The notes beneath the pieces are model-generated. The model did not search any database and had not been told where the DNA came from. It saw nothing but the letters and a program-made list of their open reading frames with translations. Made by a program: the position numbers and the translations under genes. Shown in pieces: positions 51,974 to 61,391 of a stretch of 64,000 bases of DNA (position 1 is the stretch's first letter; every line of letters begins with the position of its first letter). Source of the stretch: JACCXG01 sp963834305 (GTDB taxonomy: Bacteria > Acidobacteriota > Vicinamibacteria > Vicinamibacterales > 2-12-FULL-66-21); contig CAWIAX010000002.1 in NCBI GenBank assembly GCA_963834305.1, positions 1,860,001 to 1,924,000 on the forward strand, read 5' to 3'.

Positions 51974-54611
51974 GGAAGTTCTCGACCAGCATGAGGTCGC
52001 TGTCTGACAGCTGCTGCTGCGAATAGGCGACCCACCCGTTGTCGGGCGAGACCGCGAACTTGGCAAAGGGCGAGAAGCCAATCCGGGCGGCTTCCTGCAC
52101 GGCGCCGGACGCCAGATCGAGCGACAGCACGGGGTAGGTCGCCGCATCCAGCGGCGTCGTGAAATAGAGCCGGCCGCCGGCGATGCCGAAACCCCAGTCG
52201 TAGACGGGGGGCACGTCCAGCCGCGTTCCCTCGCCTCCGGCCGCTGGCATCCGCCACAGCTCGAGGGAGCCATAGTCGCCGCGCGTGAAGTACAGCTCGC
52301 TGCCGTCGGGTGAGAACCGCGCGAACTCCCCTCCGTCGCGGGTCACCTGCGTGGCCTCGCCGCCGTCGGCCGGAACGCGCCAGATCTGGTGGGCACCGGT
52401 CCGGTTCGACATGAAGTAGATCCACCGCCCGTCGGGCGACCAGGTGGGTTGCTGTTCGTGGTCCGCGTCGGTCGTGACGCGCCGCGCCGTGCCGCCCGCC
52501 GCGCCCACGACATAGAGATCCGTCCCCGTGTCTCCGGAGCTCTGGAACACGATCGACCTCGAGTCCGGCGACCACTCCGGGAACAGGGAGTACTGCCCCA
52601 GGGAGGTCAGCTGCCCGGGGTTGGCGCCGTCGGCGTCTGCCAGCCAGATCTCGAGGCTTCCCGAGCGTGTCGAGCTGAACGCCAGCCGGGTGCCATCGGG
52701 CGAGAACGACGGCATCGCATCGCTCCGCGTGGACGACGTGATGGGTTCGCCCTGACCTTTGTGCGGTCCGAGCGGCACCCGCCAGATGCTCGAGCGGTCC
52801 GTCCGCCGCTCGTAGACGAGTCGCGTCCCGTCGCGGGAAAGCGCGGGAGACCAGGCGTCGCCGCCACCCCCCAGCACGAGGCGACGCGGTGGGGACGCGC
52901 CCGATGCCGCGATCCGCCACAGGCCCATGCCGCTCTCCGTCGCCGCCGAGAAGATGATCTCGCTGCCGTCCGGCGTCCACGTCGGGCGGTTGATCAACCG
53001 CATCCCCGAGGTCAGCCGCGTCGGCGCCCCCTCCGCCGCAAACCCCGGGCCGAGACGCAGCACCCAGAGCTCGGAGTCGGCCCCGCCCGGCTGCCAGACG
53101 AAGGCGAGGCTCCGCCCGTCGGGCGCGAACGACGGGAACAGCTCGGTTCCGCCCGGCAGATCGCCGATCGTCCGGACGCCGTCGTTGCCACTCAGGACCA
53201 GCCCCGATTCGCTGGGATGCACAGTGTGCGTCCCGTCCGGTGACCACGCGAGTCCGGCGAAGAAGAGCGCGATGGTCGGCAGATCGGGCGGGAAGGGGAA
53301 CTCCGCCAGCGTCCGCTCCCGTCCGGGCAGGGGAGGGACGGAGACGACCGCCAACCGGCCCTCCCGCCAGTATCGATAGAAGCGGATCTCGTCGCCGTCA
53401 GGCGACCAGACCGGCGCCCAGTCGAGGGCCGGATCGCTGGTCAGGCGCACCGTGCCACCCGCGCCGATCGCCTGCACGTAGATGTCGTAGTTGCCCTGGT
53501 CGGCCCCGTTCCACGAGAAGGCGACCTGGCGCCCGTCCGGGGAGAGCGCAGGCGTCTGCTCGACCCCCGGATACGTGGTCAGCGGCAGAGCCACCAGCGG
53601 TTCCGTCGCGCCGCCCGGCCGCGACGGAACCAGCCAGAGCCACCCGGCCGCGGCCAGCATCGCGGCCGCACCCGCGGCCATCACCAGCAGCGACAGGGAT
53701 CGCAGCGCCCAGGCGCGGCTCGCCGGTCCCGCCGACGGCGCGGCGGCGCCGGCGTCGTCGATCGCCTCCCCCAGGGCGTCCTCGACATCGCGCATCCGCT
53801 GAAAGCGCTGTGCCGGATCCTTCTGCAGGCAGCGCGCCAGCAGGGCGCGTACGCGCGCGGGCGCATCGGCCGACAGGGGCGCGGGCTCCGTGTAGAGGAT
53901 GGCCCCCAGCGTCGAAGCGGCCGAGTCGCCGGGGAACGCCCGCTGCCCGGTCAGCATCTCGTACAGGACGCAGCCGAAGCTGAAGACGTCCGACCGCGCG
54001 TCGACCCGGCGTCCTTCGGCCTGCTCCGGGGACATGTAGCTGAGGGTCCCGAGGATCGTGCCCTCTTCGGTGCGCGGGGCCACCCCGGTCGCGGCCTCCC
54101 GCGTCTTCTCCGATCCCGAGTGCGCGTCGGCCGGCTCCGCTTCTCTGAGCTTGGCCAGGCCGAAGTCGAGGACGCGGACGCGCCCCTCATCGTCCACCAT
54201 GACGTTGCCTGGCTTCAGGTCGCGGTGCACGATGCCGGCCGCGTGGGCGGCGGCGAGCGCGCTGGCGATCTGGACGGCGACACGCACCGCCTCGTCGAGC
54301 GGCATGCCTTCGCGTGGAATGAGGTCCGTGAGAGTCTTACCCCTCACCAGCTCCATCACGATGAAGTCGGTCCCGTCAGCAGAATCGCTGTCGTGGATGG
54401 TGACGATGTTCGGGTGATTCAGCGCCGAGGCGGCTCTGGCCTCCTGCACGAAGCGGCGTTTCCGCTCCGGGTCGGCGGCCGTGGCGCCCGGCAGGACCTT
54501 GATGGCGACGAAGCGATCCAGGTGGGTATCGCGCGCCTTGTAGGCGACGCCCATCCCGCCCTCGCCGAGCGTGTCCATGATCTCGTAGCGGCCGAGCCTG
54601 GACCCGATCAC
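51969..54611 (-). CDS. Ser/Thr protein kinase with TolB-like propeller sensor
   Basis: About 880 residues. The N-terminal Hanks kinase is complete: glycine loop LGEGGMGVAYKARD, K38 in VAIK, E57 in the C helix, HRDLKPGN (129-136), DFG (149-151) and SPEQA in place of APE. A membrane helix near residue 300-320 (LLVMAAGAAAMLAAAGWLWL) leads to a periplasmic PD40/TolB-like propeller with many SPDG units (LSPDGRQVAFSWNG, WSPDSRSIVFQSSG). It is thus a one-protein receptor kinase. I favour the GTG at 54611 because the kinase fold starts there, although the GGAGG before it is only 3 nt away. The frame is open further up to 54863. Confidence 0.88.
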   Translation of the reverse strand: MIGSRLGRYEIMDTLGEGGMGVAYKARDTHLDRFVAIKVLPGATAADPERKRRFVQEARAASALNHPNIVTIHDSDSADGTDFIVMELVRGKTLTDLIPREGMPLDEAVRVAVQIASALAAAHAAGIVHRDLKPGNVMVDDEGRVRVLDFGLAKLREAEPADAHSGSEKTREAATGVAPRTEEGTILGTLSYMSPEQAEGRRVDARSDVFSFGCVLYEMLTGQRAFPGDSAASTLGAILYTEPAPLSADAPARVRALLARCLQKDPAQRFQRMRDVEDALGEAIDDAGAAAPSAGPASRAWALRSLSLLVMAAGAAAMLAAAGWLWLVPSRPGGATEPLVALPLTTYPGVEQTPALSPDGRQVAFSWNGADQGNYDIYVQAIGAGGTVRLTSDPALDWAPVWSPDGDEIRFYRYWREGRLAVVSVPPLPGRERTLAEFPFPPDLPTIALFFAGLAWSPDGTHTVHPSESGLVLSGNDGVRTIGDLPGGTELFPSFAPDGRSLAFVWQPGGADSELWVLRLGPGFAAEGAPTRLTSGMRLINRPTWTPDGSEIIFSAATESGMGLWRIAASGASPPRRLVLGGGGDAWSPALSRDGTRLVYERRTDRSSIWRVPLGPHKGQGEPITSSTRSDAMPSFSPDGTRLAFSSTRSGSLEIWLADADGANPGQLTSLGQYSLFPEWSPDSRSIVFQSSGDTGTDLYVVGAAGGTARRVTTDADHEQQPTWSPDGRWIYFMSNRTGAHQIWRVPADGGEATQVTRDGGEFARFSPDGSELYFTRGDYGSLELWRMPAAGGEGTRLDVPPVYDWGFGIAGGRLYFTTPLDAATYPVLSLDLASGAVQEAARIGFSPFAKFAVSPDNGWVAYSQQQLSDSDLMLVENFR

Positions 54612-54925
54612 GTGCCTCCAGCCATTCCTTGCCGCCGTTGCGGCCTCACACGCCGGTACCCAGGATGGCCGGGCTCGTGGCCCACCTCTCGCCGGCGTGT
54701 CCTGAAAGCGAACGAATGCTGAGACAGGCCGTACAGACTGATCCTTGAGGCTGACGCCGGAGGCCAGGTGATCGAGGTCGGCCATCCATGGCAGCTCACC
54801 TCGCAGCAGCTCCCGGCGTCGCTCATCCCCGCTTGAGAACGTGAAAGACATGGCAATCAGCACGCCGCATGGCGTCCCCGACGCGCCCGATGTAGTCGGA
54901 TGGAACGTCCGCTGGTTGTGGCAGT

Positions 54926-55138
54926 ATATCCGGCGTCACGTCCGTCGCCGCCGCGGACGTCCTGCCGCTCGGCGGCGGGCGCCACAGCGCCACCCTGCGC
55001 TCCGAGAGTGGAACCTCCTCGTCGGCGAGCCTGGTGCAGGCCTCCCCGGCCTACTTCGACACCCTGGCGTTGCCGATTGTGCGCGGGCGGACGTTGACGA
55101 CCGCCGAAGCGGCGGCCGAATTTCTCGACGAGGTGCCT
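54926..55138 (+). pseudogene. Fragment of an ADOP/MacB-type permease, periplasmic domain
   Basis: A plus-strand frame without a start codon reads GVTSVAAADVLPLGGGRHSA and LVQASPAYFDTLALPIVRGR, then TLTTAEAA. This is the characteristic periplasmic segment of duplicated FtsX permeases of Acidobacteria (compare LINSAPFGMMF and AGYFWTMGIPLLAGREFN in the gene at 56372). Both ends are truncated. Confidence 0.6.
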
Positions 55139-55170
55139 AACAGCACGTTGTCTCTCCCGCTCCCCCCACC

Positions 55171-55252
55171 CTGATGCTGGCGGCAACCGGCATCTATGGC
55201 GTGACGGCCCACGGTGTATCGGTCCGAACGCGCGAGGTCGGAATTCGAATGG
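55171..55252 (+). pseudogene. Fragment of permease C-terminal motif
   Basis: LMLAATGIYGVTAHGVSVRT followed by REVGIRMA. This is the conserved helix-plus-loop of FtsX/ADOP permeases (compare TCGIYGLMAYAVTQRRREIG in the gene at 56372). It is fused without a break to a kinase tail. Confidence 0.6.
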
Positions 55253-55368
55253 CTGCTACGGCGAACCTCGCGGGGTTCAGCTTGCATCCTGACGGAACAC
55301 GATTGCTCACGTCGATAGGCACCTTCTCGACCGAGGCCCGGATCCTGACGGGATTCGACGGGCACTAA
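55253..55368 (+). pseudogene. C-terminal tail of a Ser/Thr kinase-propeller protein
   Basis: The same frame continues as NLAGFSLHPDGTRLLTSIGT and ARILTGFDGH before a stop. The FSLHPDG...LTGFD ending is what one expects from kinase proteins carrying TolB/PD40 propellers. It is a rearranged leftover joined in frame to a permease fragment. Confidence 0.5.
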
Positions 55369-55509
55369 GCCCGAACCCCTCGCAGCCAGCCGCCCACCTG
55401 GTTCGGACTCGCGAAAGTTGCGCGACCACTCCACAGATCGCACCGCTGTGACTTTGTGACGGCTTGATCTCGGGCAGGTCCAGTGTGCAGCGGTCCCCGG
55501 CCAGTTCGG

Positions 55510-56003
55510 CGGCGACTCCCCATCCGCAACGCCGGCAACACGGTCGACACCGTGGCGCTGGGCTCGATCGAATATGCCGTGGCGGTGCTCGGTGTGCCGC
55601 TGGTCGTCGTGATGGGACACGAAAGCTGCGGCGCGGTCGCCGCCGCCATCAAGGTGGTGACCGAGAACGCCACCTTTCCCGGCTCGATCGGACGGATGGT
55701 CGAACCGATCATCCCGGCGGTGCTGCAGGCGCGCACAGAGCCCGGCGATCCGCTCGACAAGGCGGTGCCGCGCCAGCGTCCGGCGGAGGGTCGTGCGCCA
55801 GCCCCGCGAGCAGACCGATCCCATCATGCTCGAGCCGCAGAAGGGCGGACGCCCTCTGGGTCGTCGGGGCGCACTACACCCTGGGCACCGGCGAGGTCGA
55901 CTTCTTCGACCTGCCGCAGGGCGCTGGCACCAAGGCCTTGACAGCCTCCGACCGAAAGCGGAAACTTCTCGCTCCCATAGTTCGTCTATGTAAGAGCCGC
56001 TGA
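55510..56003 (+). pseudogene. Beta-carbonic anhydrase remnant
   Basis: Three frames in succession read IRNAGNTVDTVALGSIEYAV and VVVMGHESCGAV (the His and Cys zinc ligands), then REQTDPIMLEPQK, then LWVVGAHYTLGTGEVDFFDL. Breaks near 55800 and 55848 each need one base removed. The N-terminal third with the first zinc-ligand Cys (CxDSR) is missing. Carbonic anhydrase hydrates CO2; this copy cannot be functional. Confidence 0.7.
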
Positions 56004-56347
56004 TGAAGGACGCGAAGCGCAACGGCAAGAACGAGCTGCTGCCGGGCACGCTCGAGATGCTGATCCTGAAGACCCTGTCGATCGAGCCGATGCACGGCTA
56101 CGGCATCGCGCAGCACATCCACATGCTGTCGGCGGACGTGCTGACCATCGAAGAGGGTTCGCTGTACCCGGCGCTGCAGCGGATGCACGTCAAGGGATGG
56201 GTTTCAGCCGCCTGGCAGATGTCGGCGAACAACCGGCGCGCGCGCTTCTACACGCTCACGACTGCCGGCAGGAAGCAGCTTGGCGTCGAGGAATCGCGAT
56301 TCTCCCAGATGTTCGGCGCAATCATGCGCGTAATGCGGACGACCTAG
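56003..56347 (+). CDS. PadR family transcriptional regulator
   Basis: A 114-residue winged-helix protein: LLPGTLEMLILKTLSIEPMH, GYGIAQHIHML, EEGSLYPALQRMHVKGWVSA and FYTLTTAGRKQL. PadR proteins repress neighbouring genes until a ligand releases them. It lies 24 bp upstream of an ADOP permease, the standard pairing in Acidobacteria, and probably controls it. The C-terminal dimerisation helix (RFSQMFGAIMRVM) is short, as in this subgroup. Confidence 0.92.
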   Translation: MKDAKRNGKNELLPGTLEMLILKTLSIEPMHGYGIAQHIHMLSADVLTIEEGSLYPALQRMHVKGWVSAAWQMSANNRRARFYTLTTAGRKQLGVEESRFSQMFGAIMRVMRTT

Positions 56348-56371
56348 CGTCCTGACTCCCAAGGGGGTGCC

Positions 56372-59074
56372 GTGGGCTCTGTGCTTCGGCGTCTGCTGTT
56401 CCTCTTCAAGCGGAATCAGTTCGACCGGAATCTCGACGACGAGCTGCGCTTTCACCAGGAGATGAAGGCGCAGGCCCTCGCCGACGCGGATGGCCTGAGC
56501 GGCGACGAGGCCCGGGCGGCCGCGCGGCGGCGGATTGGCAATCCGCTGCGGCTGCGCGAACAGTCGCGCGAACCGTGGTCCTTCGCGACGGTCGAGACGT
56601 TCGCGCAGGACGTGCGCCACGCGGTGCGCTTGCTGCGGCGCGATCCGGTGTTCACCATCACCACCCTCGCCACGCTTGCGCTCGGCATCGGCCTCAACAC
56701 GGCAATCTTCTCCGTCGCCTACGGCGTGCTGTGGCGTCCGCTGCCGTACCCCGATCCCGACCGGCTCGTCGTCCTCTCGGCGCAGCAGACCGACACGGGC
56801 ATCAGGACGTTCGCGACCTGGACGCCCGCGACGTACGAGGCACTCCGTCAGCGCATCACCGCGTTCGAGTCTCTCGCGGCCTATCGGTCGAGCAATGCGC
56901 AGCTCGCCGGACGCGGCGAGCCGCTGCAGGTAGCCGCGCTCGAGGTGAGTGCGAACTTCTTCGCCACGCTGGGCGTCAGCCCGACACGCGGCCGCCCGTT
57001 CTTCACCGGCGCCGCGGCGCCAGACGACGAGCGCAGCGCAATCGTCAGCGATCGGCTGTGGCGCACGGCGTTCCAGGCCGACCCGGCGATCGTCGGCCAG
57101 TCCATCACCGTCGACGGACTCCCCCGCACCATCGTCGGCGTGCTGCCGCCGGACTTCAGCTTCGCGCCGGTGATCCCCCGGCTCGGCGCCCTGCCGGCAG
57201 CGGAGATCATCCTGCTCAATCGCTGGTCCGGCGAGGCGGGCATGAGCGCATCGCTCTGGCTGTTGGGCCGCATGCGGCCGGGCGTGACGCCGGAGCGCGC
57301 GGCCGCGGAATTGACGCCGCTGGTGAACGATCCGTCGATCGTGCCGGTCGCCGCACGCGCGGAAGGGGCCGGCGCCCGCGCGCCCGACCTTCGGACGCTC
57401 GCCCGCGCGGTGAGCCTGCAGCAGTACGGCACGGAGACGGTGCGGCCGCTGCTGCTCATCCTGTTCGGGGCGGTGTCGTTCGTCCTGCTGATCGCCTGCG
57501 TCAACGTCGCGAACCTGCAGATGGCGCGGCTCACCGCACGGCGCGGCGAGCTGACAGTCCGGATGGCGCTCGGCGCGGGGCGGCGGCGGATCGCGCGCCA
57601 GTTGCTGACCGAAGCAGCCGTGCTGTCGCTGCTGGGGGCGGCGCTCGGCCTGCTGCTCGCCTGGCTCGCGCTCGGCGCCGCGCTGCCGCTCGTGCCCCAG
57701 GGCCTGCTGCCACGGCCCGACGGCGTCGTCATCGACGCGCGCGTCATGGCCTTCACCCTCGGCCTGTCACTCCTCGCGAGCCTGCTGGTCGGCCTCGTGC
57801 CGGCCCTGCGCATCGGGGGGTCGGCGGCGGGAGCAGGCCACGCGCTGCACGCCGGCGAAACGCGCACGACGGGCGACCGTCACGGCGAACGGCTGCGGAC
57901 GCTGCTGGTCGGCGGGCAGATCGCGATGACGCTCGTGCTCCTCATCGCCGCGGGCCTGCTGATGCACAGCTTCGTGCGCCTCACGGCGGTCTCGCCCGGC
58001 TTCGACACGAACGGGCGCGAGGGCGTCGTCCAGACCGTCAGGGTGACGCTGCCGGAGCGCCTCTACGACGGGCCCGACCGCATCCATGCCTTCGCGCGCG
58101 GCGTGCTCGGCCGCATCCAGTACCTGCCGGGCGTGACGTCCGCGAGCCTGATCAACTCGGCACCCTTCGGCATGATGTTCATCCAGGACGAGTTCGCCGT
58201 CGAGGGCCAGCCGGCGCCCGCGTTCAATGTCGGGACACCCAAGATCGAGGCGGGTTACTTCTGGACGATGGGGATTCCGCTGCTGGCGGGCCGCGAGTTC
58301 AACGAGAGGGACGGCGCGGACGCGCCGAAGGTGGCGATCGTCAGCGAATACATCGTGCGCGCCCGCTTTCCCGGTGGTCCGGGCGAGGCGCTCGGCCGGC
58401 GCGTGCGCCCTGGCGACGGCGGCGAGTGGCTGACCGTGGTGGGCGTGGTCGCGGACATTCGCCAGCGCGGACTGGATCAGGCCGTGCAGCCCATGCTCTA
58501 CGTGCCGTTCCAGCAGGATCGCAGCGGGTTCATCCGGTTCGTGTCGTTCGTCGCGCGCACCGCCGCACCCGCCAGCGTGGCGGAAGGCATCCGTGCCGAG
58601 ATCCGAGCCGCCGCCCCCGCTCTGCCGATCGAGACCACGCGGACGATGGACGAGGCGGTGGCGGCGTCGGTGGCGCAGCCGCGCTTCCGGATGTTGCTGC
58701 TGGTGTTGTTCGCGATCAGCGGCGACGCTGATCGCGACGTGCGGCATCTACGGGTTGATGGCCTACGCGGTGACGCAGCGCCGCCGCGAGATCGGCGTGC
58801 GCATGGCGCTCGGCGCCGATCGGCGCGACGTGCTTCGCCTCGTGCTCACCCGCGCGCTCCGCATCGTCGCCGCGGGCGCTGATCGCTCGGCCTCGCCGGG
58901 GCGGTTGGCGTGACCCGCGTGCTGCAGAGGTTTCTGTTCGGGGTGACGCCGACCGATCCGATTGCGTTCTCGATCGTCACGCTGCTGCTGCTGACGGTAG
59001 GACTGCTGGCGGCATGGCTGCCCGCGCGCCGGGCGACCCGGATTGACCCGTGTGCCGCGCTGCGCGCGGAATAG
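56372..59074 (+). CDS. ADOP-type duplicated FtsX permease, three frameshifts near the 3' end
   Basis: With one base removed near 58720, 58876 and 58888 the product is about 899 residues. The N-terminal helical leader (LLFLFKRNQFDRNLDDELRF) is the PadR-linked permease signature. Two MacB/FtsX modules follow: TITTLATLALGIGLNTAIFS with a periplasmic domain and LLILFGAVSFVLLIACVNVA, then LLVGGQIAMTLVLLIAAGLL and the C-terminal helices TCGIYGLMAYAVTQ and IVTLLLLTVGLLAAWLPARR, ending RIDPCAALRAE. No dedicated ATPase is encoded beside it. The substrate is unknown. The breaks leave every motif in place, so it may be intact in the organism. Confidence 0.8.
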
Positions 59075-59131
59075 GGAGCAGCCGAAGTGCGTGTCGTCAA
59101 CAGTCGCGGTGGCATGGCCAGCGCGAGACGC

Positions 59132-59428
59132 TCAGCGAGATCTGGACTGACTCCCCGCTCTCCACAGCAGATGCGTCAGCCCTGCACACAGGATCGCGGC
59201 AAGTCCGACACCGACCGCCACCATCGACAACACCGCAGGCCCGGGGAGACTGCCTGGCTCGAATGTCGTTGCGGCATAGACGAGCATGCCGCAGTAGACG
59301 GTGAGTGTTGCGGTCGCTATCGCGCAGATCATCGCGAGGGCGCGCGCCACAACCGATGACACGCTGCGCTGGCGGCCTGGATCTGCCGTGATCTCGGGCA
59401 ACTCCGATCCCCCTCGCGTCCGACTCAT
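59132..59428 (-). CDS. Small two-helix membrane protein, hypothetical
   Basis: From ATG 59428 (another ATG lies at 59458) the 98-residue frame has a charged N-terminus, then helices ALAMICAIATATLTVYCGML and AVLSMVAVGVGLAAILCAGL, and an Arg-rich end. It has neither a recognisable domain nor a strong ribosome-binding site. It is plausible as a real gene because the hydrophobic pattern is regular. Confidence 0.45.
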   Translation of the reverse strand: MSRTRGGSELPEITADPGRQRSVSSVVARALAMICAIATATLTVYCGMLVYAATTFEPGSLPGPAVLSMVAVGVGLAAILCAGLTHLLWRAGSQSRSR

Positions 59429-59478
59429 CCCAGGCGGCCGGCCCCGTTTCGACAGCATGCTGCGACAGCCGGGCGCGC

Positions 59479-60789
59479 CTACAGACTCCCCGATCGGTCC
59501 TTGCTGATGGCGAACAGGTGGGTGCGGCTCCGCAAATAAATCGATCCGTCCACGATCACCGGCGACGCGACGAACGACTGGTCCTCGAACGTGTTCGTGG
59601 CCAGCACCTCGAAGCGGTCACCCATCCGAACGACGATAACGTCCCCTTCCTCCGAGGCGAGATAGAGCTTGCCGCCCGCGCCGACCGGCGAGGCCTTGAA
59701 GTTGTAGGGCTGCGGCAGCCGCTGCTGCTGGTAGTACGGCTTTCCCGTTGCGGCATCGAAGCAGGTCAACAGTCCGCTGTCGGACGTCACATAGAGCCGT
59801 CCGTCGTGCAGGAGCGGCGACGGCGTGTACGCCGCGCCCCGCGCCGTGGACCACGCGACGGCGTCGGTGCCGGTCAGCGTCCCGCGGCGGCCGAGGCGAA
59901 TCGCCATGAGCATCTTCACCGTATGTCCGCTCATCGCGAACACCAGGTCCTGGTGCTGGACCGGCTGCGGGATCGTGTTCTCGCCAAGACCCGCGGCCTC
60001 CCAGAGCAGCGCCCCCGTCTCGAAGTCGTAGCTCCGGACCGTGAGGCCGTTGACGATGATCTGGCGGCGCCCGTCGTGCTGCGCGACGTAGGGCGCGGCC
60101 CAGTTGTAGGGCTCGGTGCGCGGCGTTCGCCAGATCTCGCGGCCGGTCGCCGGATCGAGCATCACGAGGAAGCCGGTATCGAGGTGATCGAAGTGCAGCA
60201 GGAGGCGCCCGTCGTGCAGCGTCAACGGCGTGCCCTCGCCGAAGGCCATGTCCATGCGCATCCGCACGCCGAAGTCCTTCTGCCAGAGCCGCGTGCCCTC
60301 CAGGTCGTAGGCGTAGAGGCCGCGGGAGCCGAAAAAGGCGAAGACACGCGTGCCGTCGGTGACCGGCGAGTTCGAGGCGAAGCTGCCGTAGACCCGGTGG
60401 TAACCCTCGTGTGGCGTGGCCACGGTCGCGGTCCGCTGCCACAGGAGCTTTCCGGTCGCGCGATCGACGGCCAGGGTCTCGAACCGGTGCTCGAGCCCGG
60501 CGGCGGCGCCGCCGCCCGCGCGTCCGGGAGTCTGTGGCGGCGACCCCTTCCCCGTCGGGATCGCGGTTGTCAGGAACATGCGATGGCCGGCGACGACCGG
60601 GGTCGAGTGTCCGCGGCCCGGAATCTCGACCTGCCAGTCGATGTCGCCGGCGTGCCATGCGGTCGGGGCGTCCCCCACCGCCATCCCCGTATTGAACGGC
60701 CCGCGCCACTGCGGCCACTCCGGTGGAGGTGCGGATCCGACGGTGAGGATCACCGCCAGGACTGCCGCGATGGTCGTGAGCAGAGGCAT
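59479..60789 (-). CDS. Exported PQQ-like beta-propeller protein
   Basis: A 436-residue protein with a signal peptide (LTTIAAVLAVILTVGSA) and repeated PQQ-type blades: PEWPQWRGPFNTG, VDRATGKLLWQRT, VMLDPATGREIWRTPRTEPY, SYDFETGALLWEAAGL and CFDAATGKPYYQQQ. The WxQ/E-RGP start and A/D-x-x-TG-x-x-x-W blades are like those of BamB and outer-membrane quinoprotein-like proteins. It has no dehydrogenase catalytic residues that I can see, so a binding or scaffolding role is likelier than an alcohol dehydrogenase. Confidence 0.87.
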   Translation of the reverse strand: MPLLTTIAAVLAVILTVGSAPPPEWPQWRGPFNTGMAVGDAPTAWHAGDIDWQVEIPGRGHSTPVVAGHRMFLTTAIPTGKGSPPQTPGRAGGGAAAGLEHRFETLAVDRATGKLLWQRTATVATPHEGYHRVYGSFASNSPVTDGTRVFAFFGSRGLYAYDLEGTRLWQKDFGVRMRMDMAFGEGTPLTLHDGRLLLHFDHLDTGFLVMLDPATGREIWRTPRTEPYNWAAPYVAQHDGRRQIIVNGLTVRSYDFETGALLWEAAGLGENTIPQPVQHQDLVFAMSGHTVKMLMAIRLGRRGTLTGTDAVAWSTARGAAYTPSPLLHDGRLYVTSDSGLLTCFDAATGKPYYQQQRLPQPYNFKASPVGAGGKLYLASEEGDVIVVRMGDRFEVLATNTFEDQSFVASPVIVDGSIYLRSRTHLFAISKDRSGSL

Positions 60790-60801
60790 GGGGTGAGCAT
60801 A
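60790..60801 (-). promoter_or_regulatory. -10-like box 6 nt before the PQQ-propeller start
   Basis: On the minus strand TATGCT (60801-60796) is followed by 6 nt (CACCCC) and the ATG at 60789. No Shine-Dalgarno is present. Confidence 0.5.
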
Positions 60802-60834
60802 GCGCAGGAGGTTCGCGGAGGCCGCGACCTCACG

Positions 60835-61291
60835 TCATTCGAGGACCGGTGCGGATGACCGCTGTGTTGACCGCCTCTCCGCGACCGCCCTCGCGGAGGC
60901 ACCGAGCCAGAGGTCGAGCAACACCTCATTGAGCGGCGGGCCGGCGAACTGGACCTCGTGGCCGGCCCCCGCGACGACCAGCCGGGAGGCGCCGATCCGC
61001 TCGGCGAGATCGTCGCAGATGGCGTCGAATCCCGCGTGGTGGCCCCCGGACACCACGAGCTTGGGGAACGCAGCGGCCGCCACCTCGGCAAGCGGCAGCA
61101 CCGCTTCCCACGGCGGCCGCCCGCGGCGGCACACCGGCACGAGCGGCACGGCGGCGGCAAGCAAATCGGCGGGCAGGCTCCTCGGCGAGCGGCCGCTGCG
61201 CCTGCCACTCCTCGGCGCCGGTCGCCAGCGAGCCGTGCACCAGCACGACGGGCGTGCCCGACCCCCACGACTCCACGAACAGATCGGTCAT
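60835..61291 (-). pseudogene. Alpha/beta hydrolase with an internal deletion
   Basis: The start (TDLFVESWGSGTPVVLVHGS, LATGAEEWQAQRPLAEE) and the end (AFPKLVVSGGHHAGFDAICD, LVVAGAGHEVQFAGPPLNEV) are typical of a small hydrolase, in two different frames joined near 61175. The middle of about 100 residues, including the nucleophile-elbow serine (GxSxG), is missing. The oxyanion HGS and the C-terminal His (GAGHEVQ) remain. It would be inactive. It is divergent from the Rrf2 gene and may once have been under its control. Confidence 0.75.
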
Positions 61292-61366
61292 GGTGCTTCT
61301 CCTCGGAGATCCATACGAGGCGCCGCCGCGTTGGGATCGGATGGCCACGCTTGACGTGGAGTCCAG

Positions 61367-61391
61367 TCATGTAACATAATTAGTTACATGA
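61367..61391. promoter_or_regulatory. Operator palindrome overlapping the Rrf2 start codon
   Basis: TCATGTAAC (61367-61375) and GTTACATGA (61383-61391) are perfect 9-bp inverted arms around the 7-bp centre ATAATTA. The right arm contains the ATG of the Rrf2 gene (61388), and the left arm and centre include a CATAAT -10-like box 7 nt before it. Binding here would block both transcription and translation start. It lies between two divergent genes and so can control both. Confidence 0.8.

Noticed and set aside
50000..52000. Second attachment site (copy of the tRNA-Ala 3' end) for the element
   Set aside because: I searched by eye for GGTTCGATCCCGG and TCTGGTCCACCA on the plus strand and found no second copy in the window.
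54841..55140. Plus-strand 99-residue frame starting MKDMAIST
   Set aside because: Its translation turns Arg-rich and lies out of frame with the clear permease fragment in the same DNA.
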